64,000 nt of DNA, from contig OY821775.1 of NCBI GenBank assembly GCA_963682175.1, positions 9,024,501-9,088,500 on the forward strand, written 5' to 3'. Position 1 is the first letter of the stretch; every line of letters begins with the position of its first letter. The position numbers and the translations under genes were made by a program. This document shows, piece by piece, positions 35,331 through 45,544 of the stretch. The stretch comes from Triglochin maritima (taxonomy: Eukaryota; Streptophyta; Magnoliopsida; Alismatales; Juncaginaceae). The notes below the pieces were generated by a model. That model did not search any database, was not told the origin of the DNA, and worked only from the letters and a program-made list of their open reading frames with translations.

Positions 35331-35902
35331 GTTTGATAGGTTATGATGATTACTGTTGATTCCACTGTTTTAACTTTTTTCTTGTTTTTTTGTCGTATCA
35401 TGTTCGACTGTTAACGTATTGACTGCGTACAATGGTGGAGGGTGAGTCATCTAGAAGTTGATGACTCAACAATAAGGAAGGCAAAAGGTTGTAGGAAAGG
35501 AAGACACAAGGGACTCTTCATTTTTTCTATGATTTTCGTCCTATTTTATGATGCAATTTAAGTAGAGATTGTAATGATCTTGAATGATCATCTTTATATA
35601 GTTTATGTTATGTTTGTGTTATAAGGTAAGTTGAAGAGTCTTTGTAAGTGCCTATATAAGCACAAGAGTTCTCCATTTGTAATACAAGCCAAAACAAGTC
35701 AAGTCAAGTGAGAAAGAAGAAAGAAAAGATGAGTGTTTGGTGCAAATCTCGTTTTGCTTGTGAGTGTTAAGTAGTTTGTTTTTCTTCTTTCATTCGTGTC
35801 CACCAATTGAGTAGATCAAAGTATGGATCTATTGATGGTAATAGAAGACCCTCAACATAGAGAACAATGCGAGTCGAAGCAGCCCACCAGGTGCAACTTC
35901 TG

Positions 35903-35920
35903 AACCGCCAATTGGCGGTT
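35903..35920. repeat. 18-bp perfect palindrome
   Basis: AACCGCCAATTGGCGGTT, followed ten bases later by an imperfect relative GACCGCTGGTTGGCGGTC. Inside the MULE. Confidence 0.9.
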
Positions 35921-36139
35921 TGGGACCGCTGGTTGGCGGTCCAGGTGTGTCTGGTGGAGGCGTGCTTTCTAAGGTGGCTTGGTGTGGTGCTCCATGTCTT
36001 TCTCCCGCATCTAACACGATCTAGCTCGATGGTCTCTACTATAACAACGTTGAATTATCCTTTGTTTTAAGTGAAATGTTATGTGGAAGCTTATAGTGTT
36101 CAAATTTCCCTTTTATGTGGAAGCTTATATTTTGAGTTC

Positions 36140-36360
36140 AATAGGCTCGATACGAGATCGACATGGATCGATGATGGTCGAGTAATCGTGCATTTGTTGG
36201 TCAAGTAAACTATCGGGTAACTATCGAGTGCATAGTCACTATCGAGTAAACTGTCGAGTCACTATCGAGTGCATAGTCACAAAACGTTTTGAATTCTAGA
36301 GGGGGTAAGTTATGGAGTGTAACGAGTGGCTATCGAGTATATTGTCGAACCTATCGAGTC
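36140..36360. repeat. TCGAGT motif cluster, right
   Basis: Tandem-like words: ACTATCGAGTGCATAGTCAC occurs twice (near 36220 and 36262), along with GTAAACTGTCGAGTCACTAT and GTGGCTATCGAGTATATTGT. Noncoding. Confidence 0.7.
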
Positions 36361-36414
36361 AAACATGCGAAATTGACATGGAAGATATATTGCCACATTC
36401 GAATTGGAAATTGT

Positions 36415-36552
36415 CCATTCCTATACTTCTTTTATAAAATAAAATTTAGAAAATAAATTACAAAATAAAATAAACAATTGTTCCATTCTTATACTTCTTT
36501 TATAAAATAAAATTTAGAAAATAAATTACAAAATAAAATAAATAATTGTTCC
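36415..36552. repeat. Two-copy 68-bp tandem repeat
   Basis: CATTCCTATACTTCTTTTAT at 36416 recurs at 36484 with one change. Both are followed by the same AT-rich run ending in CAATTGTTCCA or TAATTGTTCCA. Confidence 0.9.
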
Positions 36553-36555
36553 ACG

Positions 36556-36912
36556 TCAAAGTCTGAGATTCTGGTAGAACAAGTCGACGGCCCATTTATT
36601 CATGAATCTCTGCATATTCTGGTCTGTGATGGTGGTGAGGGGAAGCTTCGTCAAACAATGCTCTATGGACTTGATGGCGAACATACCACAATCTCCGCTA
36701 CAAAATTAATAAGATTAACCTTAAACATATTACATATGGGATAAAAGCATTAACCAACGGAAGTAATCACAAAATTTACCTACTACGGGTTCGGAGGACC
36801 TCTTCCTTTCCTTTTCGGTGTCATTTGAGCTCAAGCGGTTTCCGTCCTTTTAAGGGCTTCGGAGAGGGAAGGAGGCGACACCAGGGCCTCATTGTTTGCT
36901 CCATCTCCGCCT
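36556..36912 (-). pseudogene. Ulp1-like SUMO protease C-terminal fragment
   Basis: Minus-strand last exon (36556-36697) reads GDCGMFAIKSIEHCLTKLPL and ends WAVDLFYQNLRL then stop. GDCG with a following acidic-poor helix is the catalytic-cysteine block of C48 (Ulp1/SENP) peptidases. It is preceded by an intron with proper AG/GT borders (36698-36779) and another short exon from 36780 (ending RTRS), in which a stop is already present. Histidine and aspartate parts of the triad are not seen, so this is a fragment carried by the MULE. Confidence 0.65.
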
Positions 36913-37662
36913 GAAACACAGGAAAACAATTTCACTTCTAACCCAGACGACGGTACTCAGATTAATACCAATAAATGGAAGAGATCAACTACATTTTTTA
37001 TAGAAACAATAACCTAACCTCATAAAAAATATCAAGAAATTAAAAAACATAAACGTGCTTACGTGCCCTAAAACTGTCCTAAAACGGAAACCATATGACC
37101 TAAAACTGCAAATGGAATTGAGATCCTATTGAACTAATATCGATCCTACCGAGTGTCGTCAGAAAACCCAGAAAAATGGTCTGACTTCCGTCGATTCAAC
37201 CCAGCCCACATAACACTCAATCAAAACCAATATATGTAGGTAATCAACTACATTTATGATAGAAACAATAACCTAACATTCAAGAACAAATAACTAAAAA
37301 AACGTGCCCTAAAACTGACCTTCATCGGCAGACGGCTTCAATGGAGGAGTTGTTCTCCGATGTGGGTTCGACTACGACGGGTACGTTCGACAGGGTCTGA
37401 GGCGTTGTGTTCGATTCGGCTCGACTTGGTTTCGATTGAGGGGTCAAGTGCGAGAGAGAGAGAGAAGGGAGGCCCATACGTGTTTTCTTTGGAAAGAGAA
37501 ATTTCAAATGGATGCGCGAACGTGAGAGAGAGAGAGAGAGATTTTTTGGGTTATTTAAATGGTAGAGGTATTTTGGAGAGAAGTAGAAACATAAGTATAT
37601 TTTTTAGATGATGTTAATGTGTGAGTTTTTTCGATTTTGGACCACTTTAAGCATAGAAACTC

Positions 37663-40011
37663 TTTTTTTTTCTTCTTTAACAATACATTTAGTATTGCAA
37701 ACCTTTAAGTCCTATACTGGGAGAACGATTACTTCTCTAAATAACTCTGTTGTCATATTTTTCCAACAGAGCGTTGATCCTAATTAATAATTACTTTCAT
37801 TGTTGACGCACCTAATGAGCAAAGTGTTGTTCTTACTTACGGATTATGATAAGACACATAGCATACACTTGTTTTCTCCAAAAGGAGAAACAAAAATTGG
37901 AGACATTTGATAAAATTAGAACAATAATACAATATTAGCATGGCTCCCGTGGAAATATGACAAACATATACTTAAGTTCTTCTATTTCTATTTATTAGTT
38001 TTAGTTCAGTTAAAACATCATGAAACATCAACACGTTTTAGTGTTGCGGCTATGCCTTGACAAAAGTGTAGATCGCAGGAGTTTCCGATCAAGTTCTTAA
38101 TATTTAGTTGTGCCCAACAAATCCATTCCACGTTGCGATGATAGATTTGTTATATAATTTGGATCTCCTGAGATCTAGATCTGTATTTGAGATCTGTGCT
38201 TGTGCGGTGTGGTGATTGGTCCGGAGTGGGAGCCAATGACAGCTCCAATTTGGTTATAAATGAAAGAATAACACACCTAACATTATTTAAGTTACTAAAA
38301 AAGTCATCAATATCTTAGTTCTTTAAAGTGTATGACATAATTCTCTGATTTAGCTGATAGATTGTTGTCGTGACTCATGACATTGAGTCTTGATTAGAAC
38401 CAATCATCTACCCGGAGTTGGGACGATTACAATAATTTCAAAGTGAATCTCAGAAAATTTAGTTAGCTACAGTTCAAAATTAAGATTAGAAAGGAACTTA
38501 GTAAAATTGAAAATTGTGTGTTTTAGTGAAATTGGAAATTGTAAGGTGGGGATAGATCCATTGATATATTAGTCACCATAGGTAATCTGACCTTTTGAAG
38601 TTGTATTAGCGCAAACACAACGAATGATTGGCAGAAGTTTTAAAGATTGATAGACGACTTAAATAAATTCATGAACATTATTAAAGCAATCATGGATCTC
38701 ATTCCCTTTCAGAGCGTGAATAATAGTAGTGGACCATTGCGCTTTATTTTACTAAAAAAATGTTATCATGGGGTTTAAAAGATGTGATGGTTCTTGCTTA
38801 GCTTTAGGTGTTAGCAGGCATGTTTGTTTGAGACGTAGGAACATTATCATCTAAATAAGTTTAATTTAACAAGATTATGATCCTCCAAGAACAAAACGTA
38901 GGGGACGACGTGAGGTACACTTCAGAAAGGAGATTCTAATTCATAACGAAGTAGAAAGGTCAAACACCTGAATAGATTGGTTTGCTGAACTACAAGAGGC
39001 CACGATATACATTATGGTTGATGAATTTAAATGAGAATTTTCTAACAAGGGTTGCAATGCAATATAATAATTAGGAGCTATAACATACATTTATTTGTAA
39101 ACGAAGAATTTTCTTGAGTTCATCATTAATTATCATTGGTCTTGTCGTTTCCTTTGGAGCATTACAGACTCTCCATTTCAAACTACTTTGCCTTCACAAA
39201 ACGTCTCTCTTCAATCTCAAATGTGAGACATTCTCAAGAATGAACGACCATAAGCTTCCATCAAACCAAAACAATTTCTTGTGATTGGTAGGCCTTGAGG
39301 CCTAATCTCCACACAATGATTAGAAAACATGATGTAATGCCACTGAAACCATGTTTTAGTGCAATCATGTTGTAAATACCAAGTTAAGATGCTAAAATCT
39401 ATTGGAACCTCAATTCTGAAGTAGCACAAATACAGGTATCCTATCTTACAAGAGTTAGATCCGGACACAATTGAACTGCAACTAAAAGCAACAAACACAA
39501 GATTCCCTAACCTTCCAGTTTCCATACTGCACAGTAAGCAATGTATCATCTTAATCTAACATCACCACCAATGTATAATGGATTAATGGTACATAAGAGT
39601 ATGAGGCATAGCTTTTGGAATAATAAACCGATATGAAATTCATGCACTGTACGTGCGGAATTGATCAGATCCATGGGAACAAACTAATACCTGAGTCGAG
39701 ACTTTAATAGACAGCAATGAGTAGAGAAGGGAAAGCTTCATTATTCTTATCCCTTCTCCTCTTTCATTGGTCTACAACTTTCCTGCCCTATTTTGTACTT
39801 ATCAACAAGAGTCAAGAGTGGAAAGGAGTAGTGAAGAATACAAGAAACAAGGGAGAGAAAACAACATATTTTTTTCATGATGATTGTTATTAATTACTGA
39901 AATGAAGCCAAGAAAAATCCCAGAGTTCTCTTACAATCTGGGGAGAAAAATTAATTTTTTTTGAGACATTATATAACATCAAACAATGAGAGATATTGAA
40001 TGGTATTCCAA
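37663..40011. other. No gene recognised
   Basis: AT-rich. A 110-codon minus frame at 39217-39549 has no recognised family and no splice context. The last part (about 39700-40011) is likely the 3' UTR of the minus-strand translocator. Confidence 0.4.
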
Positions 40012-41861
40012 TCAATGAGAAGGAGAGGACCTCTTTTTCGCTTCGCTGTAGAGAACCACACCCATTATCGTGATGCCGAAACCTGTGATCCCCATAATAT
40101 TGACGGGGTTGCGGAAGATGAGCACCGAAACAACTGCAGCGACGGCTGCCTTTGCGTTACCTAGGACTTGCAAGGTGAGCGCACTGGTGTGTTTGGTAAC
40201 GAGGAAATTGGTGAGGTTGACAAGGTAAGCAACAGTGGCATTGCCAAGCAAAAGGAAGATAATGTGGGGGTCTTTCGCAGCAATTTCAGCAGTTCGAGCT
40301 GCAACATTGCCTTCTACATAGAGTGAGACCGGAAGAAGCAAAACGGCAGCCATTGGGGCCATATACATTAGAAGATTCATTGAATTTAGCTTCTCTGCTT
40401 CAGATGTCAGAAGTAAGCCCTGCAATAAATGATTTTCACGATCTTAGATGGGTAACAAGATTATACACAATATGGAATCGTAATAAGCTGAACACTGCAT
40501 TAGGATAATTCGGTCATAGTTACCATTTGCAGATTAGTAAACTAGTAATCCAGTATATGTTAAGTACATGTTTGCACAATTTCTCAGATTATTCAGAATC
40601 CCAAAAGCCCAAAAACATAGATCAGCGTGTTCTATAATATTAGATTACATTTCACTTGTCCCTAAACCAGACCTAACACGAGTGTGTACCACAGTAGTGC
40701 AAAGTGCAGTAACATCAATTATGCCCACAATCAAAATCACGACAAAAAAAGAAAAAAAAATCATAGTTTGCAAAAGGATTGGAGTGATAAGAATCAAAAT
40801 CACATCAATTTTGCCTGAAGTCTAATCTATCAGCAAACCATAAATTGGAGTAAAAGGATTTCACAAAAAACACACCAATTAATCACCTGCTACCAGTGTC
40901 CAGCTTATATTTTTCGAAAGCTACTCTTGTACCATCATTACGTGCTATTAGCGTCCGGTTGACTCTTATACCGTCGTCGTTGTGGGAAATCAATGAAAGC
41001 CTAATTTGGGAAACATTAATCACTTAAATCCAACACAGAATTTTCAATAACTTACTACTATTGTCAACAACTTAAGTAACTACAAGTAAAATCCTTTCGA
41101 TATTTGTAACAAAATCCGAATTAGAAATCAAAACCGAAAACAACATCCACACACACATGACTCACAAACAACAAAAGCACAAACCTGACCTGAACGACGG
41201 ATTTAAGCGCGCGTCCGGCAGTGGAACCAACGCAAACCAGAAACCCAAACAAGTGAAACAACGGCTCACTATTGGACGCCACCACAACCCCAAGCACGAC
41301 GGGCACAAGCGCAGCGTAGACCGGAGCGGACTCCCTCCGGCAGGTAATCACAAACGCGAAAACCGCCGTAAAAAACGGCGTAGTCGCCCCGATCGCCTGA
41401 TTGAACGACACCGGAATATACCTTAGCGAAGTGTTCCCACAAACAACCGAAAAACAGAAAATCGCGGAAAGTGCGGCGATCTTAAGGAACTGGCGTCGGG
41501 ACACGATAAGCTGGGGAGGCACAACCGCGAGCCAGTGGACCGCGAGGGAGGAGTAGGCGGCGCAGGATAGCATGTGGAGCATGGTTAGGAAGATGGGGTA
41601 CTTGTAGCCGTAGATGCTGAGGAGGTACTTGTTGAGGAGGAGGACGCCGATGTTGGAGAAGTACCAGGATCCGATGATCAGGGCCGTCAAAACACCAGGG
41701 GACGGCTGAGATGAGAGGAGGACATTGAATGGAGATTTCAACGACGACGAGTTTAGCCGAGCGTCGCCTGGTGGGGTCGCCGGGATGTCGATTGCCGGAT
41801 CGGATTCGAGTCGCGGGTTCGAGCCCCGACGGGAGGTCCACGTCTGGGCGTCCGAGACCAT
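40012..41861 (-). CDS. Sugar-nucleotide/phosphate translocator (TPT/NST family, At1g12500-like)
   Basis: Two exons on the minus strand, 41190-41861 and 40012-40419, separated by a 770-bp GT-AG intron in phase 0; 359 residues. Multi-spanning drug/metabolite-transporter fold (TPT domain). Landmarks: [73 protein letters not shown], then in exon 2 [38 protein letters not shown] and the terminal [11 protein letters not shown]. The N-terminal extension [20 protein letters not shown] resembles Arabidopsis At1g12500 and sets it apart from shorter relatives. That clade includes the Golgi UDP-uronic acid transporter UUAT1, so a Golgi antiporter for cell-wall sugars is a reasonable inference, not shown by sequence. 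All key regions look intact. Confidence 0.9.
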
Positions 41862-42428
41862 CGGATCGATCGGACGGTTGGATCTTAACTTAGGAGGGTG
41901 TGTCGGCAGAGAGAGGAATGGAGGAGGAAGAGGAGTGAGAGCATATCGTTTTGTTCGGATTTTATTGATTTGTTTGAGGATTAATCTAAGTGGGGCTCAG
42001 CCCCAGATCGGAGGGAATATATCAATATATTATTATTATTATTATTATTATTATAAATATTATATTGGGTGGAAGAAGGGGAGGAGGGAAAGCGAGTCAT
42101 GACAAGAATGATGTTTGTGGATTGGTGTCCTAGGATTTAGGAAGAGGATGGCATTTCGGGGAGGACCTTGGGTTTTTTTTCTTTTTTCTTTTGACTTTTT
42201 TTAAAAATAGTAGATAGATGTATTGTCATTGATTAACATTTTTGGAATTTTCGTTTGGAACTTTTGTTGCACATTCGTCAGATGTCGTGTTTGTAGGCCA
42301 CTTCGTGTCAAGCCCCTTCGTGTTAACCCAAAAGGATGATTTTTTTTCTTAATAGTAATAATACTTACCAACAATCATATCATGCGGCTCCTGCACCGCC
42401 TGTGTTGAACATATTGTTCAATGTTTAA
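41862..42428 (-). promoter_or_regulatory. 5' flank of the translocator gene
   Basis: Upstream region of the minus-strand gene. It contains an (ATT)n microsatellite at about 42028-42052. No clear TATA element chosen. The Harbinger-like element B begins at its far end. Confidence 0.35.
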
Positions 42429-42799
42429 GAGCAGAAATAACAGCGCTCGGGCTACCCCCGGGCGCCCTGCACTCTCTCTCTGCCACGTCAACTTCTCTCT
42501 CTGCCACGTCAGCTCACCCAACCCACCCAAAAAATCCCCTTATCCATGCCCAGACTACCCCCACCTACCCTACACTCTCTTTCATCCACATCATTTCTTA
42601 ATTAAACAAATTTAATTCTCACACAACATTTAACAAAATACATTTTATATAAATCTAATTCTAATTACATTATAATTCTAATTCACGCTATACTTATTAT
42701 TACTATTAATTAATTAACAATATTAATCACTATTAAACCACAAAATTTTGAATATTTGAAATTTGAATATTTGAAATTTGAATATTTGAATTTCGAAAC

Positions 42800-42970
42800 G
42801 CGCGTGAATGCACAGTATACGCGTGCGTGAAAAGTAATCCGCGTGATTGCACAGTATACGCGTGAAAGAAAAGTAGTCCACGTGAATGTACAGTACACGC
42901 GTGAAAGAAAAGTAGTCCGCGTGAATGTACAGTATACGCGTGTAAGAAAAGTAATCCGCGTGACTGCACA
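42800..42970 (+). repeat. 39-bp tandem array upstream of ORF1 (element B)
   Basis: The core CAGTATACGCGTG (or CAGTACACGCGTG) begins at 42813, 42852, 42891 and 42930, a strict 39-bp step, with AAAGTARTCC and a CGCGTGAATG-type word between copies. Just upstream, GAATATTTGAAATTT is itself repeated three times (about 42748-42790). Confidence 0.9.
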
Positions 42971-43003
42971 ATGTCTAATTTTTTCTCTATATATACCCTA
43001 CAC

Positions 43004-43075
43004 AAAACTCAACTTACACCCCATATCTCTTCCACAAAACACAAAACTCAACTTACATCCCATATCTCTTCCACA
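43004..43075 (+). repeat. Two-copy direct repeat in element B leader
   Basis: ACACAAAACTCAACTTACA followed by CCCCATATCTCTTCCACA occurs at about 43003 and again near 43040 with ACATCCCATATC. It lies between the TATA-like motif and the ancestral ORF1 start. Confidence 0.85.
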
Positions 43076-44117
43076 ATTTCTTCTCCGGAGTATCATCGTT
43101 CCCCCCCTCGTTCCCCCCCTCGTCCACAATCAAATCCGCATCAACGCTATCCACAACCATATCTCTCACGTCCATTTTACCAACAACCATTCCAACAACC
43201 AGACTTCTCCCAGTACGCACCACCATTCCCACCACCTGACCAAAACTCACCATTCCCACAATTCTCCCACTACGCATCCCCAGATCAAAACTTACCATTC
43301 CCACAATACTCTCAATATGCACCACCATTCCCCTATAATCAACCGCAGTTCCAGATGTTTGGCCGACCCATGTCTCAAAAAAGTAGCCAGAGTATGGCGG
43401 ACACTGAAGATGAGGGTAACGACGACGATGAGTCCCCACCACGACACACACCCACACCACCATCCCCACCTCCACAGCGTCGTCACCGCAAGCAAGTCCA
43501 AACTGCCAAAGCCAATCTGAAGTTGTGGACCACAGCTGAGGACGAGAGACTTGTCTCTGCATATATGGAAGTCAGTTGCGATGCGGTGACAGGGACAAAC
43601 CAGAAGTCTACTTCATTGTGGGCTAGAGTGAAACGTGTGTACGACATCTCCGTGGAAGGCACTGGCCTACCTGAAAGGAACGCAGAGTCCTTAAAAGGAC
43701 GGTGGAGGAGAATTAAACCTGCTGTGAACAAGTGGGTCGGGTGCTTCGATCAGGCATTCCGACGGAAAATGAGCGGCCAGAATGACAACGATGTTGTCCG
43801 ACAAGCGCACGTGATCTACGAGCGAACTCATGGGCCTAAATTTCTTTATTTTGATGCTTGGGTTATGTTGCGTAGGTACCCAAAATGGGAGAGTGTGATC
43901 TCCGGAGCTAATGTCGTGCGTGTTGACTGGGAGTCCCCGGAGTTGCACGATGAAAATAGTCCCCAGTCAGGAAGCCTTGGGAAAAGAAAGAGCACGGACG
44001 GCTCGAGGACGCAATCACCCTCGGATGCAGAAGAGCTGATGCCGGAGTCGTCTACACGCCCAGAAGGTGTGAAGAAGGCTAAGAAAAAGGCTAAGAGTGC
44101 ATTACGCCCCGAAAGAG

Positions 44118-44858
44118 TGTAATATCCTGAATTTTTAGTTGAGTTAATAATCAAATATCTTAATGGACTAATTAAGATTATTGGATGATTGTGTGGTTTT
44201 AGGAGAAGATGAAATTTTGAGAAGAATATAGAGAAGAAAAAGATGGAGATTTTGAGGCAAGTACTGATTCGTTATTCTTCAGTTTCATATCATGTCTGTC
44301 TCTCTTGATATTCGTAGTTGCATGCATGTTGAGCATTAATATTGATTTTATGGATATGCATATGATTGCATGGTGGTGTTTCGGTCGACATGTCCTGTGG
44401 CTGTGTGTATGTTTCTAGCAGAGCAACTTAGGAAAGAGCTGCCTAACGGACAGCGTGGAGCCACCCGAGAGAGGAAAGGGCTGCCTGTCGTTAGTGTGGA
44501 GCTACCAGGTGTGCGTCTGACAGATTGATAGATTTCAGAAGCACAGGATGTGGTCGAATCTGAATGGGGGTTTCAAATTGATATGCATGCATTTTATTTG
44601 TGATGCATGTCTCTTGATTGTGCTTATTGACTGAATGTCATATTCTGTATTATTTTCCACATGATTATGATTCTGATTGATTGATGGTTGGTACTTGCGG
44701 GCTGTCGAGCTCACAATTTGTTGATTATATTTTTCAGATTATTATGAGCCTATCAGATGGATTTAAATATCAGAGTGCGCAGCGGTCAGGATCGTGGATC
44801 GTATCTTAACGCACCGGATTCGGGCGGGTGAGCAGTTGTCCGGGCTCGGGGCGTTACA
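44118..44858. mobile_element. Solo LTR inside ORF1 of element B
   Basis: Begins TGTAATATCCTGAATTT and ends CGGGGCGTTACA, with exact 5-bp target duplications AAGAG (44113-44117 and 44859-44863). No internal region remains. Related over most of its length to the LTR at 47285-48242, from which it differs mainly by lacking about 200 bp near the start. Termini of the TGTAA...GTTACA type are common in plant gypsy elements. Confidence 0.9.
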
Positions 44859-45401
44859 AAGAGACACTGATGTTAGAGAACTTGCAGAACATATTCGATA
44901 CACCGCCCAAGTCAGAGAAGATGGTTTCTCCAAGCAAGAGGAGTTAGCGGAAAGGAATTTCCAGAGACATTTAATAAAAAATAAGTTGGACATGCTTCAC
45001 TCTCTGATGAGGAAGGACAACCCGACGGAGAATAATCAAAAAGTAATCGATAAACTTCTCGCCTGGGCAGAAGAGAATGGGTACGTATAGTTTGTTGTAG
45101 TCCGTATTTCGTATGGTTTGTATTTCCCTTAGTTTGTATTTTGGGTTGTAGTAGTCTGTATGGTTTGTATTTCCCTTTATGTTTCATGTGGTTGGTTGTA
45201 TTTCGTATTTTAGTATTATTAATGTATTGTTCTTATGGTATTGTTGTATTAATATTTTTTCTATTTAACTTGAAATTGTTGGTTCTAGAAATTTCTTAAT
45301 TTTAATCACTTACAAAAAAATATTACCCCACATTTATAACAAATACCCAATCCATTAATAACAAAACATCCAATAAATAAATTTAAAAAAAATTAACCAA
45401 T

Positions 45402-45541
45402 GGGAGGGGGACACGTGTCCCCCTCCCTTGGGCGCCCGGGCGTCTGCCCAGGACGCCCCACGGGCGCCCCGCCCGTTAACGGGGGTGCGCCCGGGCGCCC
45501 GACCAGTGCGCCCGGGCGGGGCACCCCCGTTAAGGGTGCCC
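45402..45541. repeat. GC-rich palindromic right end of element B
   Basis: Contains a 26-bp perfect palindrome at 45402-45427 (arms GGGAGGGGGACAC and complement), several GCCCGGGCGC blocks, GTTAAC, and a terminal hairpin GGGCACCC-CCGTTAA-GGGTGCCC (45519-45541) ending at the TAA target. Confidence 0.9.
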
Positions 45542-45544
45542 TAA

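Larger units (their letters stand above)
34663..37662 (-). mobile_element. MULE with Ulp1 protease fragment
   Basis: Long terminal inverted repeats: the left begins GAGTTTCTATACTCAAACTG at 34663. The right, read in reverse from 37662, begins GAGTTTCTATGCTTAAAGTG. Both continue with CCAAAATCG and CTCA-ACATT-ACATC blocks over more than 60 bp with scattered mismatches. The element is about 3.0 kb. No MURA transposase seen. The only recognisable coding is a Ulp1-type C-terminal exon on the minus strand, as in plant MULEs that carry a captured SUMO-protease gene. The flanking 9 bp match only partly, so the target duplication has decayed. Confidence 0.7.
42971..45090 (+). pseudogene. Myb/SANT-like ORF1 of element B, split by a solo LTR
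   Basis: Open from 42971 to 44122, then interrupted by the LTR at 44118-44858. The frame resumes right after the target duplication and ends with TAG at 45088-45090. Parts: Pro/Gln/Tyr-rich N-part; acidic patch (TEDEGNDDDES); Myb/SANT trihelix LWTTAEDERLVSAYMEVS, LWARVKRVYD, LKGRWRRIKPAVNKWVGCF; the conserved AHVIYERTHGPKF and MLRRYPKWESV; a basic stretch GVKKAKKKAKS (nuclear signal); and a C-terminal helical part ERNFQRHLIKNKLDMLHSLM. By alignment with element A, the ancestral start is at 43076, where ATT replaces ATG; the 42971 ATG lies before the TATA-like motif. Function as a DNA-binding partner of a Harbinger transposase is known for the family and inferred here. Confidence 0.75.
42429..45541 (+). 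mobile_element. PIF/Harbinger-like non-autonomous element B (ORF1 only)
   Basis: Flanked by TAA at 42426-42428 and 45542-45544. The left end GAGCAGAAATAACAGCGC pairs loosely with the inverted right end GGGCACCCTTAACGGG. Same layout as element A: tandem array (39-bp units), TATA-like motif, Pro-rich Myb-like ORF1, AT-rich stretch, GC-rich palindromic right end. A 741-bp solo LTR is inserted in the ORF. No transposase gene. It presumably moved with transposase supplied from elsewhere. Confidence 0.7.

Noticed and set aside
35400..35856. Candidate LTR from TGTTCGACTG to CCCTCAACA
   Set aside because: No target duplication, no second copy and no adjacent primer-binding site; the ends may be coincidental.
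41482..42102. Pro/Arg-rich minus frame and a + frame opposite the translocator
   Set aside because: Both overlap the well-supported first exon in other frames.
43053..43562. Minus frame of 169 codons
   Set aside because: Antisense of the Pro-rich ORF1 N-terminus, with no homology of its own.
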